DNA of 16,751 bases from Bordetella parapertussis (GCA_945906975.1 CAMDRY010000028.1:1-16751); one strand, 5' to 3'; positions 10,771 to 16,751 are shown, numbered from the stretch's first letter. The notes: generated by a model not told the origin, from the sequence alone. Numbers and translations: made by a program.

Positions 10771-11892
10771 CTAAGCCGCTTTTTGCCGGTTGGTCTCGAA
10801 CCCGCTCTCGGTGCCGAGCACCGCGGCCGGATGCTTGAGGTCTTCCTGCCAGAGCAGCGACTCCATGAAAATATTGAGTGGCTGATCCTGCACCGTCAAC
10901 TCATAGACATAGTCATCGTAGGAGGCGTGGTTGTGAACCGCCCAACCGGGCGCCGACAGCATCAGGTCGCCGGCCTTCCATTCGTAGCGGTTACCGGCAA
11001 CCACGCTATAGCCCTGGCCGGAGAAATAGTAGTTAATCGCGGCTGAAACATGGCGGTGCGGCCGATCGACGATTTTCGGCGGACGGATGGTCATGGTGGC
11101 AAAAAAGTTGGGCGTGATGCCATTACAACGCCCGCTGACCGGGTTGTAATACATGTACAGACGGCGGCCGATGTAGTCATTGCCCAGCGCCTCAAGCTTG
11201 TCGAGTTCTTTCTTGACGTCGCGCCAGGGGAAGTACAAGGGATTGTCGTTCACCACCTGCGGATTGATCAGCACCTCGTAGGGCATCAACATGCCGCCCT
11301 CGTTGCCGATGGGGAACATGCCGTAAGGGCTTTGCCTGCGCGGATCAGCCGGCTCGGTCTTTTTTTCAACGGCGGCGATTTGCGCCGGCGGTTCTTCGTC
11401 TGCGACATAGACCTGCATGTGCTGCAGCAGCGACGCATTGGAATAAGTCAGGCGAACCTGCAATTCCTTGCTGTCATTGACATGCGAATAGGTGTTGTAG
11501 GACGGGTGGTTCCACACATCGTATTGCTGAAATTCAATACGCTTGCCACCCACCATGGTGTGACCGGCGCCGCCAATGCAGAAATTCACCTCGGTGGCGT
11601 TATGACGGAACGGCGCGCTTTTCTCGCCCGGCTTCAGAACCGACAGGCGCACCTGTATGCCCGGTGCCATGCCCGGCGCGTAGTCCTTGGAACTCGGATG
11701 CACGATCAGCGATTCGCGGCGACCATTGCCCGGCAAGGCCGAGTCGGCCAGGCGCTGCACTTCGGCGTCAATTTCTTCCTTGGTCACGACGATGGGCGCC
11801 CACAAGTCGTTTTCTGTGGCGCGCGGTTTGCCGGTGAAGTCGATAAATTTGCCCTTGCTGTTGGCAAAATCGATGCGGTAATCGTTACTCAT
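10771..11892 (-). CDS. Gentisate 1,2-dioxygenase-like bicupin ring-cleavage dioxygenase
   Basis: The 373-residue protein contains two cupin domains (about 75-165 and 260-345), the length and layout of gentisate/salicylate-type ring-cleavage dioxygenases. The C-terminal cupin has a complete metal set: H279 and H281 in PHRHVSAAINYYF, and H320 in GWAVHNHAS. The N-terminal cupin keeps only H97 in PFRHNATEVNF, and the histidine expected near its end appears replaced (NTYSHVND). Classical gentisate dioxygenases carry iron in the N-terminal cupin, so the active site may be in the other domain here. The likely reaction is oxygen-dependent cleavage of a hydroxylated aromatic acid; the substrate is not established. 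AGGAG six bases upstream supports the ATG at 11892. It is the last gene of the Rieske operon, 99 bp after the cyclodeaminase-like gene. Confidence 0.8.
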   Translation of the reverse strand: MSNDYRIDFANSKGKFIDFTGKPRATENDLWAPIVVTKEEIDAEVQRLADSALPGNGRRESLIVHPSSKDYAPGMAPGIQVRLSVLKPGEKSAPFRHNATEVNFCIGGAGHTMVGGKRIEFQQYDVWNHPSYNTYSHVNDSKELQVRLTYSNASLLQHMQVYVADEEPPAQIAAVEKKTEPADPRRQSPYGMFPIGNEGGMLMPYEVLINPQVVNDNPLYFPWRDVKKELDKLEALGNDYIGRRLYMYYNPVSGRCNGITPNFFATMTIRPPKIVDRPHRHVSAAINYYFSGQGYSVVAGNRYEWKAGDLMLSAPGWAVHNHASYDDYVYELTVQDQPLNIFMESLLWQEDLKHPAAVLGTESGFETNRQKAA

Positions 11893-11908
11893 GACAGGCT
11901 CCTGTTCG

Positions 11909-11974
11909 TTGACGTTGCATTAACGTTGTGTTGGCGTTGCGCTGACCTTGCACTGACCTTGCGTTGACCTTGCG
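11909..11974. repeat. Six tandem copies of an 11-bp repeat
   Basis: Exactly 66 bp consist of six contiguous 11-bp units on the + strand: TTGACGTTGCA, TTAACGTTGTG, TTGGCGTTGCG, CTGACCTTGCA, CTGACCTTGCG and TTGACCTTGCG. The last three differ from each other at only one or two positions. The array fills most of the 99-bp gap between the cyclodeaminase-like gene (stop at 11992) and the bicupin gene (start at 11892), outside both coding regions. The 11-bp period is close to one DNA turn. Confidence 0.9.
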
Positions 11975-11991
11975 TGTCAGGGTACTTCGGT

Positions 11992-12987
11992 TCAGACCGC
12001 CGTCTTCGCCTTGTTGGGCGCGAGGCGGGGTTTGGCTTTTTTCGGTTGCAGAATACTGCGGCCGACGTCCCGGGCGTGGGCGCGCTTGACCAGTTCAACA
12101 CCCAAGGCGAGATCGGAGATGCCCATGCCCATCGCCTTGAACAAGGTGATGTCATCCATCGGCCTGCGTCGGCGCCCGGATGCGATGAGCGTGGCAAGCG
12201 TGGGCACCGCGTCCCATCCGGCCTTGTCGTACTGGGTCATGAACTCGCGCGACAATTGCCGCACGCCGGCAAGATTGTCCACCGCCACGGCGGTGACGCG
12301 CGCAAACACATCCTGGGTGAACTCCTCGCGGTCGGGCGCAATCGCACCCACGGCGTTGAGATGGGTGCCCTCGTCCAGCATGGCTGCGCTGAGGAAGGGT
12401 GTCGTGGCGCGCGACACCAGGGTGACGATTTGCGCGCCCTTGCAGGCCGCTTCGGTCGAGACCGCTTCCACAACTTCGATCCCAAACTCCTCGCGCACCT
12501 TGGCGGCGAAGGCGGCGCGTTTTTCCGCAGTGGGGCTGAAAACCTGCAAACGTTCGATAGGCCGCACGGCCAGCATGGTTCCAACCTGCGATAAAGCCTG
12601 CTTGCCCGTGCCGATGAGGCCCATGACCTTCGCCGCAGGATCGGCCAGCCAGTTGGCGGCGACGCCGGAAATGCCGCCGGTGCGCATATTGCCCAAGGCG
12701 AAGGCCTCAATCACCGCCACAAGGGCGCCGTTTTGGGCGTCCCAGAGCAACAGCAACGGGCAGGTGCCCCCCTCAGTGTGCGCCCAGGTTTTTGTACCCA
12801 CCAGACCGTCAAGCCGCGCACCGATGGCATGCAGGTTGCTCTTGCCATATTGCATCAGCGTCTTGCTCATGTTCTGGGCGTCGCCTTTGGCCTCGGCGCG
12901 CAGCGCAGACTCCAGCGCGCCGATGGCCTCGCCAAGATCCATCAACCCGACCACATCGGCTTCGGTAATCCAAAGGGGATCGCTCAT
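11992..12987 (-). CDS. Ornithine cyclodeaminase / mu-crystallin family NAD(P)-dependent protein
   Basis: From the ATG at 12987 this is a 331-residue protein. The dinucleotide fold carries VMGLIGTGKQA (122-131). Family residues include K66 (VGTKTW) and R102 (LGNMRTGG). True ornithine cyclodeaminases have a catalytic Asp in an NAVGGD context; here the stretch reads NAVGAIAPDREEF with Ile at that position. This resembles mu-crystallin, ketimine reductase or alanine dehydrogenase-type members. It may reduce or deaminate an imine/amino acid formed in the pathway; the substrate is unknown. The start codon overlaps the ferredoxin stop as ATGA, so the genes are translationally coupled. The frame extends further upstream to 13170, but that extension only shadows the ferredoxin gene. 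The C-terminus is an unusual lysine-rich tail. Confidence 0.87.
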   Translation of the reverse strand: MSDPLWITEADVVGLMDLGEAIGALESALRAEAKGDAQNMSKTLMQYGKSNLHAIGARLDGLVGTKTWAHTEGGTCPLLLLWDAQNGALVAVIEAFALGNMRTGGISGVAANWLADPAAKVMGLIGTGKQALSQVGTMLAVRPIERLQVFSPTAEKRAAFAAKVREEFGIEVVEAVSTEAACKGAQIVTLVSRATTPFLSAAMLDEGTHLNAVGAIAPDREEFTQDVFARVTAVAVDNLAGVRQLSREFMTQYDKAGWDAVPTLATLIASGRRRRPMDDITLFKAMGMGISDLALGVELVKRAHARDVGRSILQPKKAKPRLAPNKAKTAV

Positions 12988-13301
12988 TCTGCAGCCGCCA
13001 CAAACACGGCACCGTCCTCGATTTTGACCGGGTAAATTTTGATATCGACCCGGCAAGGCACACCCGCCGCCTTGCCCGTCGGAATGTGGAAGGTGCCCTG
13101 GTGCAGCGGACATTCGATGTATTCGCCGTCGACAAATCCATCGGCGAGGCTCGCCGCCCCATGGCTGCATGTGTCGTGTGTCGCGTAAATTTTGCCAGCC
13201 AGGTTATAAAGGCATACCGGCTCGGGGCCGGCATCCACCAGCAGGGTGCCATCTTCAGGCACATCGCCCACCGTGGCTACTTTGGTCCAGTTTTGCGTCA
13301 T
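12984..13301 (-). CDS. Rieske-type [2Fe-2S] ferredoxin of the oxygenase system
   Basis: The 105-residue protein has one Rieske cluster site: C45-x-H47 (DTCSHGAA) and C64-x2-H67 (ECPLHQGTF). Length matches the small ferredoxins (NagAb/NdoA class) that pass electrons from a reductase to the terminal oxygenase. It follows the beta subunit gene by 28 bp and overlaps the next gene by four bases, so it belongs to the same transcript. No clear Shine-Dalgarno sequence precedes the ATG. The ferredoxin reductase needed to reduce it is not in the window. Confidence 0.95.
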   Translation of the reverse strand: MTQNWTKVATVGDVPEDGTLLVDAGPEPVCLYNLAGKIYATHDTCSHGAASLADGFVDGEYIECPLHQGTFHIPTGKAAGVPCRVDIKIYPVKIEDGAVFVAAAE

Positions 13302-13329
13302 GGTTGTGTGGTGTAAATCAGGTAAAAAA

Positions 13330-13830
13330 TCAAAGTGGATAGATCAGGCTGTTGGGAATCAGCAGTGTATCGAATACGCACAGCTTTTCACGAAAGCGCA
13401 GCTTGTCGCCGACCACCACGAGCTTGTCCTGATACTGACCGGCATTGAACACCTTGGTAGTTTCGTCGTTCAGCGTCTCGAGCGCGAGGTAATTGGCGCG
13501 CACCGACAGCTCGCCGTCCTTCCAGCCAAGGATGCGGATGCCCGTCACCATGCGGCGCATGTAGCGCGGCGCGTACATCATGGTCTTGCGGATGCCAACG
13601 ATCCGGTCAAGCAGCCCCGCCCGGCCTTCGGAACGCCAGGTGGCCAGCGGCAGGCCGCGCTCGAAATTCTCGCGCGGAATAATTTTATAGAGGCAGTCTT
13701 CGGTGAAAAAACCGGGCCAGTCCTCGAACCGGTCTTCATCCAGGCAGCCGGCGTACTCGGCGTAGACATCTTCGAGCTCGAGGCGCAGGTCGCGCGCGCT
13801 CATGTTCAGATAAGGTTCAGCGGCAGCCAT
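13330..13830 (-). CDS. Aromatic-ring-hydroxylating dioxygenase beta subunit (NagH-like)
   Basis: From the ATG at 13830 this is a 166-residue protein of the small-subunit family (SnoaL-like fold) that forms the structural base of alpha3beta3 Rieske oxygenases. Typical features are LEDVYAEYAGCLDEDRFEDWPGFFTEDCLYKIIPREN near the N-terminus, and AGQYQDKLVV and LRFREKLCVFDTLLIPNSLIYPL at the C-terminus. AAGGAG nine bases upstream supports this start rather than the ATG at 13866, which has no ribosome site. The gene follows the alpha subunit by 39 bp. It resembles salicylate 5-hydroxylase small subunits in length and motifs. Confidence 0.93.
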   Translation of the reverse strand: MAAAEPYLNMSARDLRLELEDVYAEYAGCLDEDRFEDWPGFFTEDCLYKIIPRENFERGLPLATWRSEGRAGLLDRIVGIRKTMMYAPRYMRRMVTGIRILGWKDGELSVRANYLALETLNDETTKVFNAGQYQDKLVVVGDKLRFREKLCVFDTLLIPNSLIYPL

Positions 13831-13869
13831 GTCAGAGAGCTCCTTGCGCAGAACAGCGCATCGCACCGG

Positions 13870-15105
13870 TCATAGATCCATGACCTTGCGGTAATAGTCG
13901 TAAAAGGACCGGATCGCACACTCGGTCACCATGTGGGGTTCGTCATGCCAGTCGCGCCCGCCCATCTCCATCACGCCCTCCGCGCCGGGCGACGGGGCTA
14001 TACCCTGCTGCGAATATTTCATGACCTCGCTGTCGTCGGCGGACACGAACCCTGCAGGGCCCATCAGATTGGCCTGACGCAGCCGGCGCTTTTTCATTTC
14101 CTCGTCGTCGTCGGCATAACCAAAAAAAGTCCACGCCAGCTCAAACTCCGCGACGCCGCGCGTCACCAACTGGCGCATCGCCAGCGTGTTGGACTGCTGC
14201 TGGATGATGAGATTGGGCCACAGCGTGGTCATCGCCACGGTGTATTCCGGAAACTCGCGCATCGGCTGCAACATCGTCGTGTCATTGAGCTTGAAGTCCT
14301 CCTTGAAAGACTTCATGTCGGCAAGCGCTTCAGTCTTGGCCTGCTCGCCCTTCCAGGAAATCAGCGCGCCGTGGCGGCCGGTGGGATCCATCTGCACCTT
14401 CGAAGGGGAGTCGGCGCGAAAGAGCCCAAAGCTCACCAGGAATACATGCAGCAGGCTGGCGTGATACGGATCCTTGATGTTCTCGAACATCAGTTTCCAG
14501 TTAGCCGGGATGAGCTGGCGCGAATACCCCAGCACCTCAAGCTTGCGGCCGTTGAAAATGCGGTCATAAAGCGCAAGCATGGACGTGCCAAGGTATGCCT
14601 CGAAGGGCTCAATGTCCTCGGCAAAGGACGCGAACACCGCGCCGTTACGCACCGTGACCTTGAGCTTGCGCAAGCCGTGGTTCTTCGGGTCGAAATCGTC
14701 AGGCATGCCGCCCTGCTTTTTCACGCCGCGCCGAAACGGCACGCCGATCAGGTCGCCCTTCAGGTTATAGGTCCACTGGTGGTAGGGGCACATGAACTCG
14801 GGGGTGTTGCCAAGATGCTTCTGGCAGAACTGCACGCCGCGGTGGGCGCAGCGGTTCTCAAACACATTGACGGCACCGTCTTCATCGCGCGTGACCACCA
14901 CCGGCTTGTCGCCGATAAAGGTGCGCTTATAGTCGCCCGGATTCGGGATCTCGGCTTCCAGGGCCACATAAGCCCAGCTCGTGCCGCAAAAAATGCGCTC
15001 TTGTTCGCGTTTGTAGATCTCCGGATCCGAGTAAGCCCAATAGGGCACGCGGGAAAGCCCTCCCTCCGGCCATTGATAACCGGGAAAAGCTGGTTTGTCG
15101 CCCAT
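13870..15105 (-). CDS. Rieske aromatic-ring-hydroxylating dioxygenase alpha subunit, salicylate 5-hydroxylase (NagG)-like
   Basis: From the ATG at 15105 (AGGAGG eight bases upstream) this is a 411-residue catalytic subunit. The Rieske site is C86-x-H88 and C106-x2-H109 (ENRCAHRG, MCPYHQW). The mononuclear iron site is visible as D212, H215 and H220 in ENIKDPYHASLLH, with a carboxylate at D357/D358 in AGFVSADDSEV; D212 is the bridging Asp between the two centres. Blocks such as ALEAEIPNPGDYKRTFIG, LKGDLIGVPFRRGVK, MKKRRLRQANLMGPAGF and HMVTE resemble NagG, which hydroxylates salicylate to gentisate. The related anthranilate dioxygenase AndAc is an alternative. The frame reaches 15201, but that extension lies in the promoter region and lacks a ribosome site. 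It is the first gene of the five-gene operon. Confidence 0.92.
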   Translation of the reverse strand: MGDKPAFPGYQWPEGGLSRVPYWAYSDPEIYKREQERIFCGTSWAYVALEAEIPNPGDYKRTFIGDKPVVVTRDEDGAVNVFENRCAHRGVQFCQKHLGNTPEFMCPYHQWTYNLKGDLIGVPFRRGVKKQGGMPDDFDPKNHGLRKLKVTVRNGAVFASFAEDIEPFEAYLGTSMLALYDRIFNGRKLEVLGYSRQLIPANWKLMFENIKDPYHASLLHVFLVSFGLFRADSPSKVQMDPTGRHGALISWKGEQAKTEALADMKSFKEDFKLNDTTMLQPMREFPEYTVAMTTLWPNLIIQQQSNTLAMRQLVTRGVAEFELAWTFFGYADDDEEMKKRRLRQANLMGPAGFVSADDSEVMKYSQQGIAPSPGAEGVMEMGGRDWHDEPHMVTECAIRSFYDYYRKVMDL

Positions 15106-15127
15106 CGCGTTCTCCTCCTGCACCTGC

Positions 15128-15158
15128 GTTGTATAAAACAACTGCGCGCAAAATTCAA
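15128..15158 (-). promoter_or_regulatory. Candidate promoter of the Rieske operon with a small palindrome
   Basis: On the - strand TTGAAT (15158 to 15153) is separated by 17 bp from TATACA (15135 to 15130), each matching four of six consensus bases. Transcription would begin near 15123, about 18 bases before the alpha subunit ATG. The -10 box is overlapped by GTTGT-N5-ACAAC (15128-15142). A better -35-like TTGACA (15197 to 15192) has only ATCGCA at the right distance. The modest match suggests an activator-dependent promoter. Confidence 0.45.
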
Positions 15159-15203
15159 AGGCGCGGCCTGCGATGCTACGCTGCCGCGCAATGTCAATCA
15201 ATC

Positions 15204-15225
15204 TCGATTACCGAATCGATATAAT
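15204..15225 (+). promoter_or_regulatory. Perfect TATAAT box with an adjoining palindromic operator, regulator promoter
   Basis: TCGATT-ACCG-AATCGA (15204-15219) is a perfect inverted repeat ending directly at a perfect TATAAT (15220-15225). No good -35 lies at 17 bp; the closest, TGTCAA at 15192-15197, is 22 bp away. MerR-type regulators bind palindromes lying between -35 and -10 boxes, so this fits autoregulation by the downstream MerR-like fusion protein. The same site lies upstream of the divergent Rieske operon and could control both. This is inference from position and shape. Confidence 0.55.
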
Positions 15226-15251
15226 GCACCCTGAACCACCGCGCCACCACC

Positions 15252-16526
15252 ATGACCTTCCCGGCAAAACCTGAAATCCCACCCACCTCGGACTACGTCA
15301 CCGCGCCCGAGGCCATCGCCCTGCTGGGCATCAAACCGCAGACGCTTTACACCTACGTTAGCCGCGGCCTGATCCGCTCGGTCAATCAACCCCAGCGCAA
15401 GCAAAAGCTCTACTACCGCGAAGACATCGACAAGGTCAGGGCGCAGGGCGAGGCGCGCCAGGGCCAGGGCATGCCGGCGGCCACGGCGCTGCGTTGGGGT
15501 CATCCTGTCATCACTACCGCCGTCACTGAAATCACTCCGGAGGGCCCGCGCTATCGCGGCCGGCTCGCCCTGGACCTCGCGCGCCAGGGCTGCTCGTTCG
15601 AGGCCGCGGCCGAGTTGCTCTGGTCAGGCGTACTGCATCACGACCCGCTGGTCTGGGATTGCGAGCCGCTGCCGGCGAGCTTTGGCCGGGCCATGGATGG
15701 CGCCGCGCTGCAACCCACGCCCTTACCACTATTGCGCATCAATGCGCTCGCCACCTCGATGCTTGGCGCGGCCGAGGGCGCCGGCAGCGAAATCCGCCGC
15801 GGCACAACCATCCCCGCGGCACGGCAGCTGATCCAGACCCTGACTGGCTGCCTCGGTTATCTTGGTCAAAAACCGCGCTTTCGCATGCCGCCCCAATCGG
15901 CACCGATCGCCGCCACGGCCATGCACCTGCTCAATCCCAAGGCGGGGTCGGACAAGATCGCCGCCCTCAACGCCGCGCTGGTATTGTGCGCCGACCACGA
16001 ATTGTCTTCATCCACGTTCGCCGCACGGGTGGCAGCCTCCACCGGCGCCGAATTGCGCGCCTGCATCCTCGCCGCCATCGGCACCCACTCGGGCGCCTCC
16101 CTGGGCGGCGGTTGCGACCGCGCCGAGGACTTGTTGCGCACCACGCGCAGCCGTGCCGAGATGCGCCAGCGACTGGCCGCCCTGGAGCAATCGGGCTCGC
16201 GCGTTCCCGGCTTTAACCTGCCGGTCTACCCCAAGGGGGATCCGCGCGCGCGCCATCTGCTAACGATGGCGCAAGACTTTGCCAAGCGCGGCGAGCGCGC
16301 ACAACTCATTTACCAGTTCATCGAAGAAGCCGAAGGCATGCTGCATCTGCGCCCCAGCATAGAGGTCGGATTGGTGGCGCTTTGCGCCGCGCTGAACCTG
16401 CCCGAACGCAGCGCCGGTGCGCTCTGGGCCCTGGGGCGAACCGCCGGCTGGATCGCACATGTCATGGAGCAGCGACTGGCGGGTCATTTATTACGGCCAA
16501 GGGCGCGTTATGTCGCACCGGGATGA
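15252..16526 (+). CDS. DNA-binding (MerR/excisionase-type HTH) domain fused to a degenerate citrate synthase domain; putative regulator
   Basis: The 424-residue protein has an N-terminal winged-HTH of MerR/HTH_17 type (about 15-65: YVTAPEAIALLGIKPQTLYTY, then GLI and LYYREDIDKVR). A citrate-synthase-like domain of about 340 residues follows, recognisable from ADHELSSSTFAARVAAST (247-264), VYPKGDPRA (325-333) and GRTAGWIAHVMEQ (395-407). Compared with citrate synthases, PLHGGAN reads ASLGGGC (His to L284), FGHRVY reads FNLPVY (His to L323), and the late catalytic Asp is E371. H249, R332, R396 and R415, corresponding to substrate-carboxylate contacts, are retained. It therefore probably binds a carboxylate or acyl-CoA without catalysis and acts as a sensor-regulator. 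It is divergent from the Rieske operon. No Shine-Dalgarno sequence precedes the ATG, suggesting low expression. Confidence 0.85.
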   Translation: MTFPAKPEIPPTSDYVTAPEAIALLGIKPQTLYTYVSRGLIRSVNQPQRKQKLYYREDIDKVRAQGEARQGQGMPAATALRWGHPVITTAVTEITPEGPRYRGRLALDLARQGCSFEAAAELLWSGVLHHDPLVWDCEPLPASFGRAMDGAALQPTPLPLLRINALATSMLGAAEGAGSEIRRGTTIPAARQLIQTLTGCLGYLGQKPRFRMPPQSAPIAATAMHLLNPKAGSDKIAALNAALVLCADHELSSSTFAARVAASTGAELRACILAAIGTHSGASLGGGCDRAEDLLRTTRSRAEMRQRLAALEQSGSRVPGFNLPVYPKGDPRARHLLTMAQDFAKRGERAQLIYQFIEEAEGMLHLRPSIEVGLVALCAALNLPERSAGALWALGRTAGWIAHVMEQRLAGHLLRPRARYVAPG

Positions 16527-16616
16527 TCGGATGCCCAAGAACACGATGGATTAAAACCCGCGCTGCAGCCGTATGCCTTGTAATCCACGACCCCTGGCAA
16601 CTCACGAATCACAATC

Positions 16617-16751
16617 ATGCTCTTCAGAATCACCGCCGGCACCTTATGTACCCTGCGTGCCCTATTTACCCTTTGTACATTTTGGACATTTTGTACACTA
16701 GGGGCGTCGATAGCGCTGCTTTTCGCCACGCCCACCCTCGCACAATCGTTG
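16617..16751 (+). CDS. Secreted protein N-terminus, probably a third Bug receptor (partial at 3' end)
   Basis: An open frame runs from the ATG at 16617 to the window end, giving 45 residues. It is a long signal peptide: MLFRIT, a hydrophobic stretch to about residue 37, then ATPTLAQSL with likely cleavage after A42. Cleavage at ALAQ/LAQ followed by the mature N-terminus is common in Bug proteins, and the gene lies in a Bug-rich region 90 bp after the regulator gene. The mature domain is off the window, so the family is a guess. The hydrophobic core is encoded partly by 9-bp tandem repeats. No upstream in-frame start exists after the stop at 16581, and the ribosome site is weak. Confidence 0.55.
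   Translation, partial: MLFRITAGTLCTLRALFTLCTFWTFCTLGASIALLFATPTLAQSL
16672..16698 (+). repeat. Three tandem 9-bp repeats inside a signal-peptide coding region
   Basis: TTTGTACAT, TTTGGACAT and TTTGTACAC are three contiguous near-identical 9-bp units. They lie in the hydrophobic core of the signal peptide of the gene starting at 16617 and contribute residues LCTFWTFCTL. The 9-bp period keeps the frame, so copy-number changes would lengthen or shorten the hydrophobic core by three residues. Confidence 0.75.

Noticed and set aside
12988..13170. N-terminal extension of the cyclodeaminase-like frame up to 13170
   Set aside because: It lies inside the ferredoxin gene, is Cys/Arg-rich and unlike the family. 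The ATG at 12987 overlaps the ferredoxin stop as ATGA and matches the family length.
15192..15197. Perfect TTGACA on the - strand as the -35 of the Rieske operon
   Set aside because: At 17 bp spacing the -10 would be ATCGCA, a poor match; the TTGAAT/TATACA pair closer to the gene fits better.

Overview
The window looks like a betaproteobacterial chromosome, most likely Burkholderiales. The reasons are the complete atpIBEFHAGDC operon with beta-type subunit sequences, two complete (and probably a third, partial) orphan Bug/TctC-type periplasmic binding proteins without TctA/TctB membrane partners, GC-rich coding sequence, and a naphthalene/salicylate-type (NagG/NagH/NagAb-like) Rieske oxygenase. 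This is inferred from protein families; no marker gene fixes the species.

Layout. Bases 1-137 hold the C-terminal end of a MidA-like SAM-dependent methyltransferase on the + strand. It converges on a Bug receptor gene on the - strand (233-1198), whose leader carries a 15-bp palindrome overlapping a perfect -10 box. A Rho-independent terminator (1285-1314) separates that gene from the ATP synthase operon (1346-8378, - strand), which is complete and driven by a near-consensus sigma70 promoter at 8403-8431. Upstream of it lie an FAH-family hydrolase (8494-9366, -) and a divergent second Bug receptor (9611-10594, +).

A five-gene - strand operon follows, read from 15105 down to 10771: Rieske oxygenase alpha subunit, beta subunit, Rieske ferredoxin, an ornithine cyclodeaminase/mu-crystallin family protein, and a gentisate-dioxygenase-like bicupin. 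Divergent from it, across 146 bp, is a + strand gene (15252-16526) for an N-terminal MerR/excisionase-type DNA-binding domain fused to a citrate-synthase-like domain. A third secreted protein, probably another Bug receptor, starts at 16617 and runs off the window.

How they fit together. The catabolic genes suggest hydroxylation of an aromatic acid by the Rieske system, ring cleavage by the bicupin, handling of an amino/imino intermediate by the cyclodeaminase-like enzyme, and cleavage of the ring-opened product by the FAH hydrolase to central metabolites. The Bug proteins would capture carboxylate substrates in the periplasm. No ferredoxin reductase or maleylpyruvate isomerase is in the window.

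The most interesting element is the citrate-synthase-fused regulator. Its two catalytic histidines align with leucines and the catalytic aspartate with glutamate, while the carboxylate-binding arginines are kept. It therefore looks like a dead enzyme reused as a metabolite sensor, and its likely operator lies just upstream of its own -10 box. Other unusual features are a six-copy 11-bp tandem repeat inside the operon, and the apparent relocation of the metal site to the C-terminal cupin of the dioxygenase.
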